Source of the DNA: Pseudarthrobacter sp. GA104
GTDB taxonomy: Bacteria; Actinomycetota; Actinomycetes; Actinomycetales; Micrococcaceae
Direction of reading: 5' to 3'
Length of the DNA stretch: 64,000 bases
NCBI RefSeq assembly: GCF_009741265.1
Contig: NZ_WOWL01000001.1
Location: forward strand, 3,906,001-3,970,000
Part shown: positions 34,026 to 43,283 of the stretch, piece by piece
Layout of the letters: each line of letters starts with the position of its first letter
Position numbering within the stretch: position 1 is the stretch's first letter
Program-made: the position numbers and the translations under genes
The notes under the pieces: generated by a model
Seen by the model: only the letters and a program-made list of their open reading frames with translations
The model's database searches: none
What the model was told of the DNA's origin: nothing

Positions 34026-35006
34026 ATGCCTGAACTTCCCGAGGTTGAGGTGGTACGCCGCGGCCTGGTGAGCTGGGTCCGCGGCCGGACCATCACCTCG
34101 GTGGAGGTCCTTGATCCACGGTCGGTGCGCCGCCACGCCCTGGGCGTGGAGGACTTTACCGGCAACCTGGAAGGCGCCACGGTTGCAGACGTCGTCCGGC
34201 GGGGCAAGTTCTTGTGGATGCCGCTGGTGGAAGGCAGCCACGGGGACGGCGTCGCCGGGGACGCGCCGCCGCCGGCCGTGGAACGCCCCCGCATTGCCCT
34301 GATGGCCCACCTCGGGATGAGCGGCCAGCTCCTGATGCAGGACCGGGACGTCCCGGACGAAAAGCACCTGAAGGTCCGTTTCCGGCTCAGCCCCGGTGAC
34401 GGCAAGCCGGAAGAACTGAGGTTCGTGGACCAGCGGATCTTTGGCGGGCTGTTCGTCACGGCGATGGTTCCCACGGACGACGGCGGCCCCGGCGGCCTCG
34501 CCGAATCGCCCCTGCCCTTGATAGCTGAGGAAGCGTCACACATTGCACGGGACCCCCTGGACCCCGCCTTCTCCTTCGACGTTTTCTACCGGCGCCTCCG
34601 CAAGCGCAAAACCGGCCTGAAGCGGGCGCTGCTGGACCAGGGACTGGTCTCCGGGATCGGAAACATCTACGCGGACGAAGCGTTGTGGAGCGCCCGGCTG
34701 CACTATGCCCGGCCCACCGACACCCTGCGCCGTGGCGATGCGGAAAGGGTGCTCGCCAGCGCCCGGCAGGTCATGCTGGATGCCCTCGCGGCCGGCGGAA
34801 CGAGCTTCGACTCGCTGTATGTGAACGTCAACGGCGCCTCCGGGTACTTTGACCGGTCCCTTAACGCCTATGGCCGGGAAGGTCAGGCCTGCAAACGCTG
34901 CGCCGCAGCTGGAATCCACGCCGTCATCCGCCGCGAGCAGTTCATGAACCGGTCCTCGCACACCTGCCCCGTCTGCCAGCCCCGTCCCCGGAACGGGCGC
35001 TGGTGA
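34026..35006 (+). CDS. mutM: formamidopyrimidine-DNA glycosylase
   Basis: Removes oxidised purines such as 8-oxoguanine from DNA. Length 326. The mature start PELPEVEVVRRG gives the catalytic Pro2 and Glu3; Lys is in RRGKFLWMPL; the C-terminal zinc finger has CKRC and CPVC with REQFMNRSSHTC. An insertion of about 25 residues after residue 70 and one near 150 make it longer than the usual 270-290. Part of the rnc operon, just ahead of smc, as in mycobacteria. Confidence 0.95.
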   Translation: MPELPEVEVVRRGLVSWVRGRTITSVEVLDPRSVRRHALGVEDFTGNLEGATVADVVRRGKFLWMPLVEGSHGDGVAGDAPPPAVERPRIALMAHLGMSGQLLMQDRDVPDEKHLKVRFRLSPGDGKPEELRFVDQRIFGGLFVTAMVPTDDGGPGGLAESPLPLIAEEASHIARDPLDPAFSFDVFYRRLRKRKTGLKRALLDQGLVSGIGNIYADEALWSARLHYARPTDTLRRGDAERVLASARQVMLDALAAGGTSFDSLYVNVNGASGYFDRSLNAYGREGQACKRCAAAGIHAVIRREQFMNRSSHTCPVCQPRPRNGRW

Positions 35007-35100
35007 CAATGCCCGCGGGAATCCCGGATATTGGGCCCCCACGCAGTAGATTGAGGACAGCGAAGCAGCCGCCTCAGCCACTCAGGAGATCCGAAAAGCC

Positions 35101-38100
35101 TTGCACCTCAAAAGCCTGACCGTCCGGGGGTTCAAGTCATTCGCGTCCGCCACCACCTTCAATTTCGAGCCAGGGGTCACCGCGGTGGTTGGCCCCAACG
35201 GATCCGGGAAGTCCAATGTGGTGGACGCCCTGGCCTGGGTCATGGGCGAACAGGGGGCCAAAACGCTCCGCGGCGGAAAGATGGAGGACGTCATTTTCGC
35301 CGGGACGTCAGGCCGGCCGCCCCTTGGCCGGGCCCACGTCTCCCTGACCATAGACAACACTGACGGCGCCCTGCCCATCGAGTACACCGAAGTGACCATT
35401 TCGCGGACGCTTTTCCGTACGGGCGGATCGGAATACGCCATCAACGGCGCAGGCTGCCGCCTGCTGGACATCCAGGAACTGCTGTCCGATTCCGGGCTGG
35501 GCCGCGAGATGCACGTCATCGTCGGCCAAGGCCAGCTGGACCGCGTCCTCCATGCCACGCCGGAGGACCGGCGGGGCTTCATCGAGGAAGCGGCCGGAAT
35601 CCTGAAGCACCGCCGGCGCAAAGAACGGACCGTGCGCAAACTGGAGGCCATGCAGGCCAACCTCCAGCGCCTCACGGACCTCACGGGAGAAATCCGGCGC
35701 CAGCTCACGCCGCTGGGGAAACAGGCGGAAGTGGCGCGCCGGGCCCAGCGGGTCCAGTTCGATGTCCGCGATGCCCGCGCCCGTTTGCTGGCCGACGATC
35801 TGGTCCAGCTCCAGCTGGCACTGGAACAGGACGTGGCGGACGAAGCCGCCCTGAAAGAACGGCGGGCCCTCGCCGGCCGGGAACTTGAGGCCGGCCGCCG
35901 CCAACAAGCTGAGCTGGAGCAACTCGCAGCTGAAGCAACCCCCCGGCTGAATGCCGCACGGGACGCCTGGTACCGTCTGTCCGCTGCCAGGGAGCGGCTG
36001 CGCTCACTGGGCTCCCTGGCACAGGAACGCAGCCGCCTCCTCGGTTCCGTGGAGGCACCGCCGCCGGGCCGGGACCCGGAACAACTGGAACGCCAGGCAG
36101 CCAGGGTCCGCGAGGAGCTGGTTGAACTCGAGCGCAGCATCCTTGACCGGCGCAGCGCCCTGGACACAGCAAGCGCCGCAAAGGCAGAGGCCGAGCGTGC
36201 CGCGCTCGAAGAGGACAAACGGCTCACGGCAGAGCTGCGGGCCGCAGCTGACAGGCGCGAAGGCCTGGCCCGGCTGGCAGGCCAGGTTGCGGCGGCGAGG
36301 TCCCGTGTTGAGTCCGCCCAGGCGGAACTGGGCAGGCTCCGTGAATCCCTTGCGGCGGGGACCGAACGCCGGGCACGTGCCCAGGCCGAATTCACGGCAC
36401 TGGAAAACCAGGTGGCCGGTGTGGAGGAGGGAGAGGAATCCCTTGACGCCGACTACGAGGCCGCCAATGAGGCCCTCGACACCGTGGTCCAGGAAATCGC
36501 CGGCCTGAAGTCAGCCGTCAGTGAGGGGGTCCGGAAGCGCGACGCCCTGGCGGCGCGCCGTGACGCGTTGAAGCTGGGCCTGGAACGGAAAGACGGGGCG
36601 AGGCACGCGCTGCACGCGGGCCTCGATGGAATCCTCGGAACCCTGGCTGCCGGGCTCACGGTGGAAGCCGGCTTCGAGACTGCGATAGCCGCGGCATTGG
36701 GGGAGGCCTCCGAGGCAATCGTGGTGCGGGACGCGGAGACGGCAACGGCGGTGCTCCAGCTCCTCAAGGACGACGACGCCGGACGGGCGTCACTGCTCCT
36801 CGGATCGGCAGGGGCTGCAGCTGGACCCACAACCGGCACCGACATGTCCCTCCCCCCGGGCGCGCGCTGGGCCGCGGACCTCACCAGCTGCGACGCCTCC
36901 TCCGCCAGCCTGGTTGCGGACCTGTTGGCCGGCACTGCCGTTGTCCCGGACATCCAGGCAGCGGCCGCCCTGGTGGCGGGACACCCCGGGCTGACGGCCG
37001 TCACCACCGGCGGAGACGTTTTCACCGCAGTGTCGGTCACCGGCGGCTCGGCCAAGGCGCCGTCGCTCCTTGAGGTGCAGGCGGCGGTGGACGACGCCGA
37101 GAGCCGGCTTGCGGCGGTCACGGCAGCTTTGGAGCGGAACAGGTTCGCCCTCGCGGCCACCGAGGCAAAGCGCGCGGAGGCGCAGGATCGGGCCGACGCC
37201 GCCCTGGAAAGGCTGCACGAATCCGACGCGAAGCTGGCCGCCGTGGCTGAGCGCCTCGGCCACCTGAACTCCGTGCTCCGCAGCGCCGTCGGCGAAAGCG
37301 ACCGCCTGGCGTCATCGCTGGCCAGGGCGGAGGAGAACGTGGCGGCAGAGGAGGAAGCGCTCGCAGCGGTGGCCGCACGCCTGGCGGCGGCACAGGAAGC
37401 GCCCGCGGAGCAGGAGCCGTCAACTGAACACCGCGACGCCCTGGCCCAGGCGGCGGCCCAGGCGCGCGCTGCAGAGGTTGAGGCACGGCTGGCGCTTCGG
37501 AGCGCCGAAGAGCAGCTCTCAGCCACCAGGAACCGGGTGGCCTCACTGGAGCGGGCCGCCGCCACTGAGCGCCGGGCCCGGGAGGAAGCCGCCGAGCGCG
37601 CCCGTGTCCGCCGCATCCAGGCGCGGCGCGCAGCCGCCGTGTCCGCCGCCGTCGACATGGCGCTCCGCCACGTTGACGTGTCCGTGGATCTGGCACGGCA
37701 TGAACGTGACCTTGCCGAAGACAACCGTGAGCAGCGCGACCAGGCACTTGGGGAGATCCGGACCGCCAATGAACTCCTGGCGAGTGAACTGGCCGACCTC
37801 ACGGACAACGTCCACCGCGACGAACTCGCCCGGGCCCGGCAAAGGGCGCAAATCGACGCACTGGAAACCCGCTCCATCGACGAACTGGGCATTACCCCGG
37901 ACGCCCTGGCAGCCGAGTACGGACCGGACGTTCCCGTTCCGGTTCCGGCCGAAGAAAGCGGCGACAAATGGGCTGCCCTTCGTGCTCCGGTGGACGGCGC
38001 CGGCGCGGAAATCGTCGAGGGAAAGCCTTACGTCCGCGAAGAGCAGGAGAAGCGCCTGCGGAAGGCTGAACGCGACCTCGCCAGCCTGGGCCGGGTGAAC

Positions 38101-38688
38101 CCCCTGGCACTGGAGGAATTCGCCGCACTCGAGGAGCGCCATCAGTTCCTCAGCACCCAACTCGAGGACCTGAAGGCCAGCCGGAAGGACCTGCTGGACA
38201 TCATCAAGGAGGTGGATGACCGCGTCCAGCGCGTCTTCACCGAGGCCTTCGAAGACACCCAGGCCCAGTTCGTCAGGGTCTTCGCCCGGCTCTTCCCGGG
38301 CGGGGAGGGGCGGCTGGTGCTCACCGACCCTGCCGACATGCTCACCACCGGTATCGAGGTGGAGGCCCGTCCCGCCGGAAAGAAGATCAAGCGGCTCTCG
38401 CTCCTGTCGGGCGGGGAACGCTCGCTGACCGCGGTGGCGCTGCTGGTGGCGATCTTCAAGGCACGGCCCTCGCCCTTCTACGTCATGGACGAGGTGGAAG
38501 CTGCCCTGGACGACACCAACCTGGGCCGGCTCATCACCATCTTCGAGGAACTCCGGGAATCCAGCCAGCTCATTGTCATCACCCACCAGAAGCGGACCAT
38601 GGAAGTGGCGGACGCGCTGTACGGCGTCACCATGCGCGGCGACGGCGTCTCCACGGTGATCAGCCAGCGGCTCGGGGCCGACGTATGA
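35101..38688 (+). CDS. smc: chromosome segregation protein SMC
   Basis: ATPase of the condensin complex that organises the chromosome, normally with ScpA and ScpB. Length 1195. Walker A GPNGSGKS at residues 31-38; Q-loop region with GQGQLDR; two long coiled-coil arms rich in Arg/Ala/Glu; hinge at about 500-660; signature LSGGERSLTAVA near 1102; Walker B FYVMDEVEAALDD near 1127. The start is TTG, with CAGGAG about 12 nt upstream; family homology begins at once (LKSLTVRGFKSF). TAGATT at 35047-35052 may be its -10. Confidence 0.97.
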   Translation: MHLKSLTVRGFKSFASATTFNFEPGVTAVVGPNGSGKSNVVDALAWVMGEQGAKTLRGGKMEDVIFAGTSGRPPLGRAHVSLTIDNTDGALPIEYTEVTISRTLFRTGGSEYAINGAGCRLLDIQELLSDSGLGREMHVIVGQGQLDRVLHATPEDRRGFIEEAAGILKHRRRKERTVRKLEAMQANLQRLTDLTGEIRRQLTPLGKQAEVARRAQRVQFDVRDARARLLADDLVQLQLALEQDVADEAALKERRALAGRELEAGRRQQAELEQLAAEATPRLNAARDAWYRLSAARERLRSLGSLAQERSRLLGSVEAPPPGRDPEQLERQAARVREELVELERSILDRRSALDTASAAKAEAERAALEEDKRLTAELRAAADRREGLARLAGQVAAARSRVESAQAELGRLRESLAAGTERRARAQAEFTALENQVAGVEEGEESLDADYEAANEALDTVVQEIAGLKSAVSEGVRKRDALAARRDALKLGLERKDGARHALHAGLDGILGTLAAGLTVEAGFETAIAAALGEASEAIVVRDAETATAVLQLLKDDDAGRASLLLGSAGAAAGPTTGTDMSLPPGARWAADLTSCDASSASLVADLLAGTAVVPDIQAAAALVAGHPGLTAVTTGGDVFTAVSVTGGSAKAPSLLEVQAAVDDAESRLAAVTAALERNRFALAATEAKRAEAQDRADAALERLHESDAKLAAVAERLGHLNSVLRSAVGESDRLASSLARAEENVAAEEEALAAVAARLAAAQEAPAEQEPSTEHRDALAQAAAQARAAEVEARLALRSAEEQLSATRNRVASLERAAATERRAREEAAERARVRRIQARRAAAVSAAVDMALRHVDVSVDLARHERDLAEDNREQRDQALGEIRTANELLASELADLTDNVHRDELARARQRAQIDALETRSIDELGITPDALAAEYGPDVPVPVPAEESGDKWAALRAPVDGAGAEIVEGKPYVREEQEKRLRKAERDLASLGRVNPLALEEFAALEERHQFLSTQLEDLKASRKDLLDIIKEVDDRVQRVFTEAFEDTQAQFVRVFARLFPGGEGRLVLTDPADMLTTGIEVEARPAGKKIKRLSLLSGGERSLTAVALLVAIFKARPSPFYVMDEVEAALDDTNLGRLITIFEELRESSQLIVITHQKRTMEVADALYGVTMRGDGVSTVISQRLGADV

Positions 38689-38764
38689 CCGGCCGGGTGT
38701 AACGGCAGGTCAACTGCACGCCTGCCCCGGAAGGGCGCCCCCGCGCGTATGAGAAGCTAGGGGA

Positions 38765-39973
38765 GTGAATGACATCCTTCCCATAATCCTGTCCATTCTT
38801 GCTGCCCTGGTGGTTATCGGCGGGCTGATTCCGGTCCTGATGAAGACCCGGAAGAACATCACCCGGTACCCTGGCACACGCGGTGCCAACGACCCCGTAC
38901 TGCCGCAGGGCGGGAGCACTGCCGTTGAGGACAGGCCCGGCGCGGTTGCGGACCGTACGGCCCCGGGCCCGGTGGAGCTGGAGGGGCTGGAAACCGCTGA
39001 GGTCCCGGATAACGCCGCGGGGCTGGAGGTCATTCCGGTTGAGACTCCGCTTCCCGTGGCGGGCCGGCTGGTCCGCCTGCGCGAGCGCCTGGTCCGGTCC
39101 AACAACATCATGGGCAAGGGACTCCTGGCGCTGCTCTCAAGCGACAAGATCGACGAGAACGTGTGGGACGAGGTGGAGGAGACCCTCCTCCTGGCGGACC
39201 TGGGCACCGAACCCACCATGCAGCTCGTGGACGCCCTCCGTGAACGGGTCAAGGTCCTGGGCACCCGGACCCCCGAGCAGGTCAAAGAGCTGCTCCGCGA
39301 AGAACTCATCAAGCTCGTGGACCCCACCATGGACCGCTCCCTCAACGTCCAGCGCCACGCGGACAAGCCGGCCGTCATGATGGTGGTGGGCGTCAACGGC
39401 GTGGGAAAGACCACCACCGTGGGCAAGCTCGCCCGCGTCCTGGTTGAGGAGGACAAGGATGTCCTCCTCGGCGCTGCGGACACCTTCCGCGCCGCGGCCG
39501 CCGAACAGCTGGCCACGTGGGGCCAGCGGGTTGGCGTTCCCACTGTGAAGTCGGACATCGACGGCGCCGATCCTGCCTCCGTTGCCTACGAGGCAGTCAA
39601 GGCCGGCATCGACCAGGAAGTGGACGTGGTCATGATCGACACTGCCGGCAGGCTGCAGAACAAAGTGGGCCTCATGGACGAACTGGGCAAGGTCAAGCGC
39701 GTCATTGAGAAACTGGCCGAGGTGGACGAGGTCCTCCTGGTGCTGGATGCTACTACCGGCCAGAACGGCCTGAACCAGGCCCGCGTCTTCTCGGAGGTCG
39801 TGAACATCACGGGCATTGTCCTGACCAAGCTGGACGGAACCGCCAAGGGCGGCATCGTCGTCGCCATCCAAAAGACCCTCGGAGTCCCGGTCAAACTGAT
39901 CGGCCTGGGTGAGGGGGCGGACGACCTCGCCCCCTTCGACGCAGAGGCCTTTGTGGACGCGCTGCTGAACTAG
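38765..39973 (+). CDS. ftsY: signal recognition particle receptor FtsY
   Basis: SRP receptor GTPase at the membrane, partner of Ffh. Length 402. An N-terminal membrane segment (about 4-26) is followed by an acidic linker, the helical N domain and the G domain: GVNGVGKTTT near 208-217, DTFRAAAAEQL, DTAGRLQNK, TKLDGTAKGG and LGEGADDLAPFD. Start GTG. It follows smc by 76 nt. The N-terminal membrane segment is typical of actinobacterial FtsY. Confidence 0.96.
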   Translation: MNDILPIILSILAALVVIGGLIPVLMKTRKNITRYPGTRGANDPVLPQGGSTAVEDRPGAVADRTAPGPVELEGLETAEVPDNAAGLEVIPVETPLPVAGRLVRLRERLVRSNNIMGKGLLALLSSDKIDENVWDEVEETLLLADLGTEPTMQLVDALRERVKVLGTRTPEQVKELLREELIKLVDPTMDRSLNVQRHADKPAVMMVVGVNGVGKTTTVGKLARVLVEEDKDVLLGAADTFRAAAAEQLATWGQRVGVPTVKSDIDGADPASVAYEAVKAGIDQEVDVVMIDTAGRLQNKVGLMDELGKVKRVIEKLAEVDEVLLVLDATTGQNGLNQARVFSEVVNITGIVLTKLDGTAKGGIVVAIQKTLGVPVKLIGLGEGADDLAPFDAEAFVDALLN

Positions 39974-39999
39974 CCCGCTGCTGAACTGGCCCGGAGGAC

Positions 40000-41241
40000 T
40001 CAGGGCCGGGCTGTCCGCAGGGTTTCCCGGGTGGCGGCCCAGGCCACCGCGGCCACGAGCATGATGCCGCCGGTCACCCCGAAAGCCCAGCCGTAGCCCA
40101 GCCGGTCGGCCAGCACACCTGCCAGGACGGGCCCAACGATCGCGCCGACGTCGGACGTCATCTGATATACGGCCAGGACCTTGCCCCCGGACCGGCCGTT
40201 GCCGATCACGTCCGCGACGGCGGCCTGCTGGGCCGGGCCGAAGAGGCCGGAGCCGGCCCCGGCCAGGGCCGATGCCGCAAGGAACCAGCCCAGCCCGGAC
40301 GTAAAACCGATGGCAGCGGTGGCGGCCCCGGCAACAATCAGTCCGGCAATCATCATGGGTTTGCGGCCCAGGGTGTCAGCCAGCCGGCCCGAGAAGGTAA
40401 GGGCTGCGGCGTTCCCGGCAGCAAAGACTGCCAGTGCAAACCCGGCCGCCTCGGGTCCGGCTCCGAGGGCCGCCACCGCGAAGAGCGGAACAGTGGCCAT
40501 CCGGACCCCAAAAGTCGCCCAGCCGTTCACGAAGCTGGACAGCACGGCGGTCCGGTAGGTGCCCATGGCAAGCGCTTCGCCCAGGGGCATGTCCGGTGCG
40601 CGGTCCTGCCCGTCCCCGCCGCCCCGGCGCTGGTGGCTGAGCTGTGTCTGGACCACGACGGCGGCCATCACCAGTGCGGCCGCGTACGCCAGGAAGGGAA
40701 CGCGCAGGCCGAAGCCGGCCAGCAGCCCGCCGACGATCGGGCCGCACACATTTCCGATGAGGAAGGCGGACGCGTAGGCGCCGGAAACGCGGCCCCTGCT
40801 CTCCGGCGGCGCAAGCCGCACCACCAGCGCCATCGAAGCGACCGTGAACATTACCGATCCGGCCCCGCCAAGCCCGCGGAAGAGCAGGAGCTGCCAATAG
40901 TCCTGGGCGAACGCGCAGGCAGCGGTGGAGGCGGCGACGATCAGCAGGCCCATGACGTAGACGGGCCGTTCGCCGATCCGGCCGATGAGGGCACCGCCGG
41001 CGGGCGCGAAGACCAGCCGCATGAACGCGAAGATCGCCACGATCACCGAAGCTTCGGTATTTCCCACGCCGAAGGTTGTGGCGAACTGTGGCAACACGGG
41101 CGCAACAAGACCGAATCCAAGGGCAATAAGGAAGGCCGCGGCCAGCATCACCTTGATGTCGCGCGGCAGCTTTTGCCTGCCGGGACGCAGCAGGGAAAAA
41201 ATCCGCGCTGTGGCGCGGCTCACGCGGGGTTCTGCCGTCAT
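40000..41241 (-). CDS. MFS transporter
   Basis: Twelve-segment major facilitator exporter, 413 residues. It starts with a basic cytoplasmic stretch (to about 25), then TM1; the motif-A-like loop ALIGRIGERPVYVMG after TM2 and motif C-like GPIVGGLLAG in TM5 favour a drug/H+ antiporter (DHA1) type. Substrate unknown. The ATG at 41241 has AAGGA about 9 nt upstream. Convergent with ftsY and divergent from amt. Confidence 0.85.
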   Translation of the reverse strand: MTAEPRVSRATARIFSLLRPGRQKLPRDIKVMLAAAFLIALGFGLVAPVLPQFATTFGVGNTEASVIVAIFAFMRLVFAPAGGALIGRIGERPVYVMGLLIVAASTAACAFAQDYWQLLLFRGLGGAGSVMFTVASMALVVRLAPPESRGRVSGAYASAFLIGNVCGPIVGGLLAGFGLRVPFLAYAAALVMAAVVVQTQLSHQRRGGGDGQDRAPDMPLGEALAMGTYRTAVLSSFVNGWATFGVRMATVPLFAVAALGAGPEAAGFALAVFAAGNAAALTFSGRLADTLGRKPMMIAGLIVAGAATAAIGFTSGLGWFLAASALAGAGSGLFGPAQQAAVADVIGNGRSGGKVLAVYQMTSDVGAIVGPVLAGVLADRLGYGWAFGVTGGIMLVAAVAWAATRETLRTARP

Positions 41242-41474
41242 GGTCGAGGGGTCCTTGCGTACTTGTCCGAGGGGCGTCGGCGGGAGAGGTGAAACATAAC
41301 CGTAACAAGCCAGATATGCACCATTTACTTCCTAGAGGTTGTTGTAACAGCCCCGCAATAAAAAACCTCCGCGGCCGAAACACAGCGCCGACACACTCGT
41401 TACAGGACGCAAAAGGCGTTGGCAGGCGGATCATCTCCGCAATTTCGACCAAATCGATAAGAGAGGCGTGCACC
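41242..41474 (+). promoter_or_regulatory. amt-glnK control region with GlnR-type half-sites
   Basis: Pentamers of GlnR-box type recur with 6-bp spacers: GAAAC-N6-GTAAC (41291-41306), GTAAC-N6-GCAAT (41344-41359) and GAAAC-N6-CCGAC-N6-GTTAC (41377-41403). Repeats at 11-bp steps are the known layout of GlnR sites in actinomycetes. AGAGAGG just before the ATG is the ribosome site. The promoter hexamers are not clear. Confidence 0.5.
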
Positions 41475-42824
41475 ATGGAACTTACCGCAGGTCACGTATG
41501 GATCATGGTGTCGGCGGCGCTTGTGCTGTTCATGACACCGGGTCTGGCATTTTTCTACGGCGGCATGACCCGGGCCAAGGCCGCGCTGAACATGATGATG
41601 ATGAGCTTCATCTCCATCGGCATGGTTGGCGTTGTCTGGGTCCTCTGGGGCGCCTCCATGAGCTCCGGCGAGGGCTTCTTCCAGATTGTGGGCAACCCGT
41701 TTGCCACGTTCGGCCTTGAGGGCATCGACACCCCGGACGGACTGATCAAGGTCGGCTACGCCGCCACCTTCGCCATCATCACCGTCGCACTCATCAGCGG
41801 CGCCATCGCTGACCGCGCCAAGTTCGGCGCCTGGTCTGTCTTCGTGCCCGTCTGGGTCACGCTTGTCTACTGCCCGCTGGCCTTCATGGTGTGGGGCGGC
41901 GGACTGTTCGGTCCTGAAGGTGCGGTGGGCCAGGCCCTCGGCCCGGCCATCGACTTCGCCGGCGGCACCGTGGTCCACATCAACGCGGGTGTTGCAGCCC
42001 TGGTCCTGGTCCTCATCATCGGCAACCGCAAGGGCTTCGGCAAGGACCCGAACCACCGCCCGCACAACATCCCGTTCGTTATGCTCGGCGCAGCCATCCT
42101 CTGGTTCGGCTGGTTCGGCTTCAACGGCGGTGCCGCCACCACCGCTGAGCAGGGCGGCCTCATCTGGGTGAACACCCTTGCCGCCCCGGCTGCCGCGATG
42201 CTCGGCTGGCTGGTCACCGAGCGCATCCGCGACGGCCACCCCACCTCCCTGGGTGCCGCCTCCGGTGTTGTTGCCGGCCTTGTCGCCATCACCCCGGCCT
42301 GCGCCAACGTGAGCCCCGTCGGTGCCCTCGGCCTGGGCATCGTGGCCGGCGTGGCTTCCGCCCTCGCGGTGGGACTGAAGTTCCGCTGGGGCTTCGATGA
42401 CTCACTGGACGTTGTCGGTGTCCACCTTGTGTCCGGCATCATCGGCACCGTGGCCCTGGGCTTCATTGCACTGCCCACCGACGGCGTGGGCGGCGGCCTC
42501 TTCTACGGCGGCGGCATGACCCAGATGTGGGCGCAGCTCGCAGCGGCCGGCATCGCCATCGCCTACTCCGCCATCCTGACGGCGATCATCGCCCTGGCCA
42601 TCCACAAGACCATGGGCTTCCGTGTCTCGCAGGAACAGGAAACGGTGGGCGTGGACCTCAGCCTGCACGCCGAGACCGCCTACGAGTTCGGCGTCGGGGG
42701 ACACGGCGGAAGTTTCCAGCCCCTGCACGACATGATCACCGGCAAGACCCAGCCGGACGCGGCACAGACTTCAGGCGCCGTGAAGACCGAATCAGCAACA
42801 GGTAAGGAAAGCGTGGGGGCATGA
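41475..42824 (+). CDS. amt: ammonium transporter
   Basis: Membrane channel/transporter for ammonium, 449 residues with eleven expected segments. Visible: FFYGGMTRAKAALNMMMMSF near the N-terminus, FAGGTVVHINAGVAALV (His of the pore), and FGWFGFNGG. The ATG at 41475 begins at the family N-terminus; the frame is open further upstream but has no family sequence or ribosome site there. The stop overlaps glnK (ATGA), so channel and its PII regulator are made together. Confidence 0.96.
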   Translation: MELTAGHVWIMVSAALVLFMTPGLAFFYGGMTRAKAALNMMMMSFISIGMVGVVWVLWGASMSSGEGFFQIVGNPFATFGLEGIDTPDGLIKVGYAATFAIITVALISGAIADRAKFGAWSVFVPVWVTLVYCPLAFMVWGGGLFGPEGAVGQALGPAIDFAGGTVVHINAGVAALVLVLIIGNRKGFGKDPNHRPHNIPFVMLGAAILWFGWFGFNGGAATTAEQGGLIWVNTLAAPAAAMLGWLVTERIRDGHPTSLGAASGVVAGLVAITPACANVSPVGALGLGIVAGVASALAVGLKFRWGFDDSLDVVGVHLVSGIIGTVALGFIALPTDGVGGGLFYGGGMTQMWAQLAAAGIAIAYSAILTAIIALAIHKTMGFRVSQEQETVGVDLSLHAETAYEFGVGGHGGSFQPLHDMITGKTQPDAAQTSGAVKTESATGKESVGA

Positions 42825-43159
42825 AACTGATTACTGCGATCGTCCGGCCGGAAAAGCTCGAGGCCATCCGTGAGGGGCTGGAGGCCTACGGCGTACAGGG
42901 CCTGACGGTCAGCGCGGCGAGCGGCTACGGCCGGCAGCGCGGCTACACCGAGGTCTACCGCGGCGCGGAGTACAACGTGGACCTGCTGCCCAAGATCCGG
43001 GTGGAGGTCCTCGCCACCGACGAGCAGGCAGACGACATCCTGGATGTCATCATCGCCAGCTCAAACACCGGCCGGGCCGGCGACGGCAAGGTCTGGACCG
43101 TGGATGTCTCGGAGGCGGTGCGGGTCCGCACCGGTGAACGGGGCGTTGCGGCAATCTAG
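42821..43159 (+). CDS. glnK: nitrogen regulatory protein PII (GlnK)
   Basis: Trimeric signal protein that senses ATP/ADP and 2-oxoglutarate and plugs Amt when nitrogen is ample. Length 112. The T-loop Tyr51 in YRGAEYNVDLLPK is kept, as is the B-loop TGRAGDGKVW. ATG overlaps the amt stop. glnD, which follows glnK in many actinobacteria, is not present; a strong terminator and zwf come next. Confidence 0.97.
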   Translation: MKLITAIVRPEKLEAIREGLEAYGVQGLTVSAASGYGRQRGYTEVYRGAEYNVDLLPKIRVEVLATDEQADDILDVIIASSNTGRAGDGKVWTVDVSEAVRVRTGERGVAAI

Positions 43160-43185
43160 GCCGGCAAAGCACTAAAACTAAAAAA

Positions 43186-43227
43186 CGGAGCGGGCAGGAA
43201 AACCGGAAGGTTTTCCTGCCCGCTCCG
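43186..43227. terminator. bidirectional terminator between glnK and zwf
   Basis: A perfect 19-bp stem (43186-43204 with 43209-43227) around a GGAA tetraloop. A run of A on the left gives a U-tract for minus-strand transcripts, so it is strongest for zwf but should also stop glnK. Confidence 0.88.
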
Positions 43228-43283
43228 CTGTGCTGTCCGATACCCTGCCGCCAGCGTGGATGCAGCTGCGGCGGAAGCTGGCC

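Noticed and set aside
36453..37967. Open frame of about 500 codons antisense to smc, and similar long antisense frames opposite ffh, thiC and the early part of smc
   Set aside because: They mirror the third-position GC bias of real genes, have Ser/Arg-rich low-complexity translations with no family motifs, and lack ribosome sites.
41289..41474. N-terminal extension of amt from an upstream start
   Set aside because: This stretch holds the repeated regulator half-sites and encodes no family sequence; the ATG at 41475 has a ribosome site and begins the first membrane segment.
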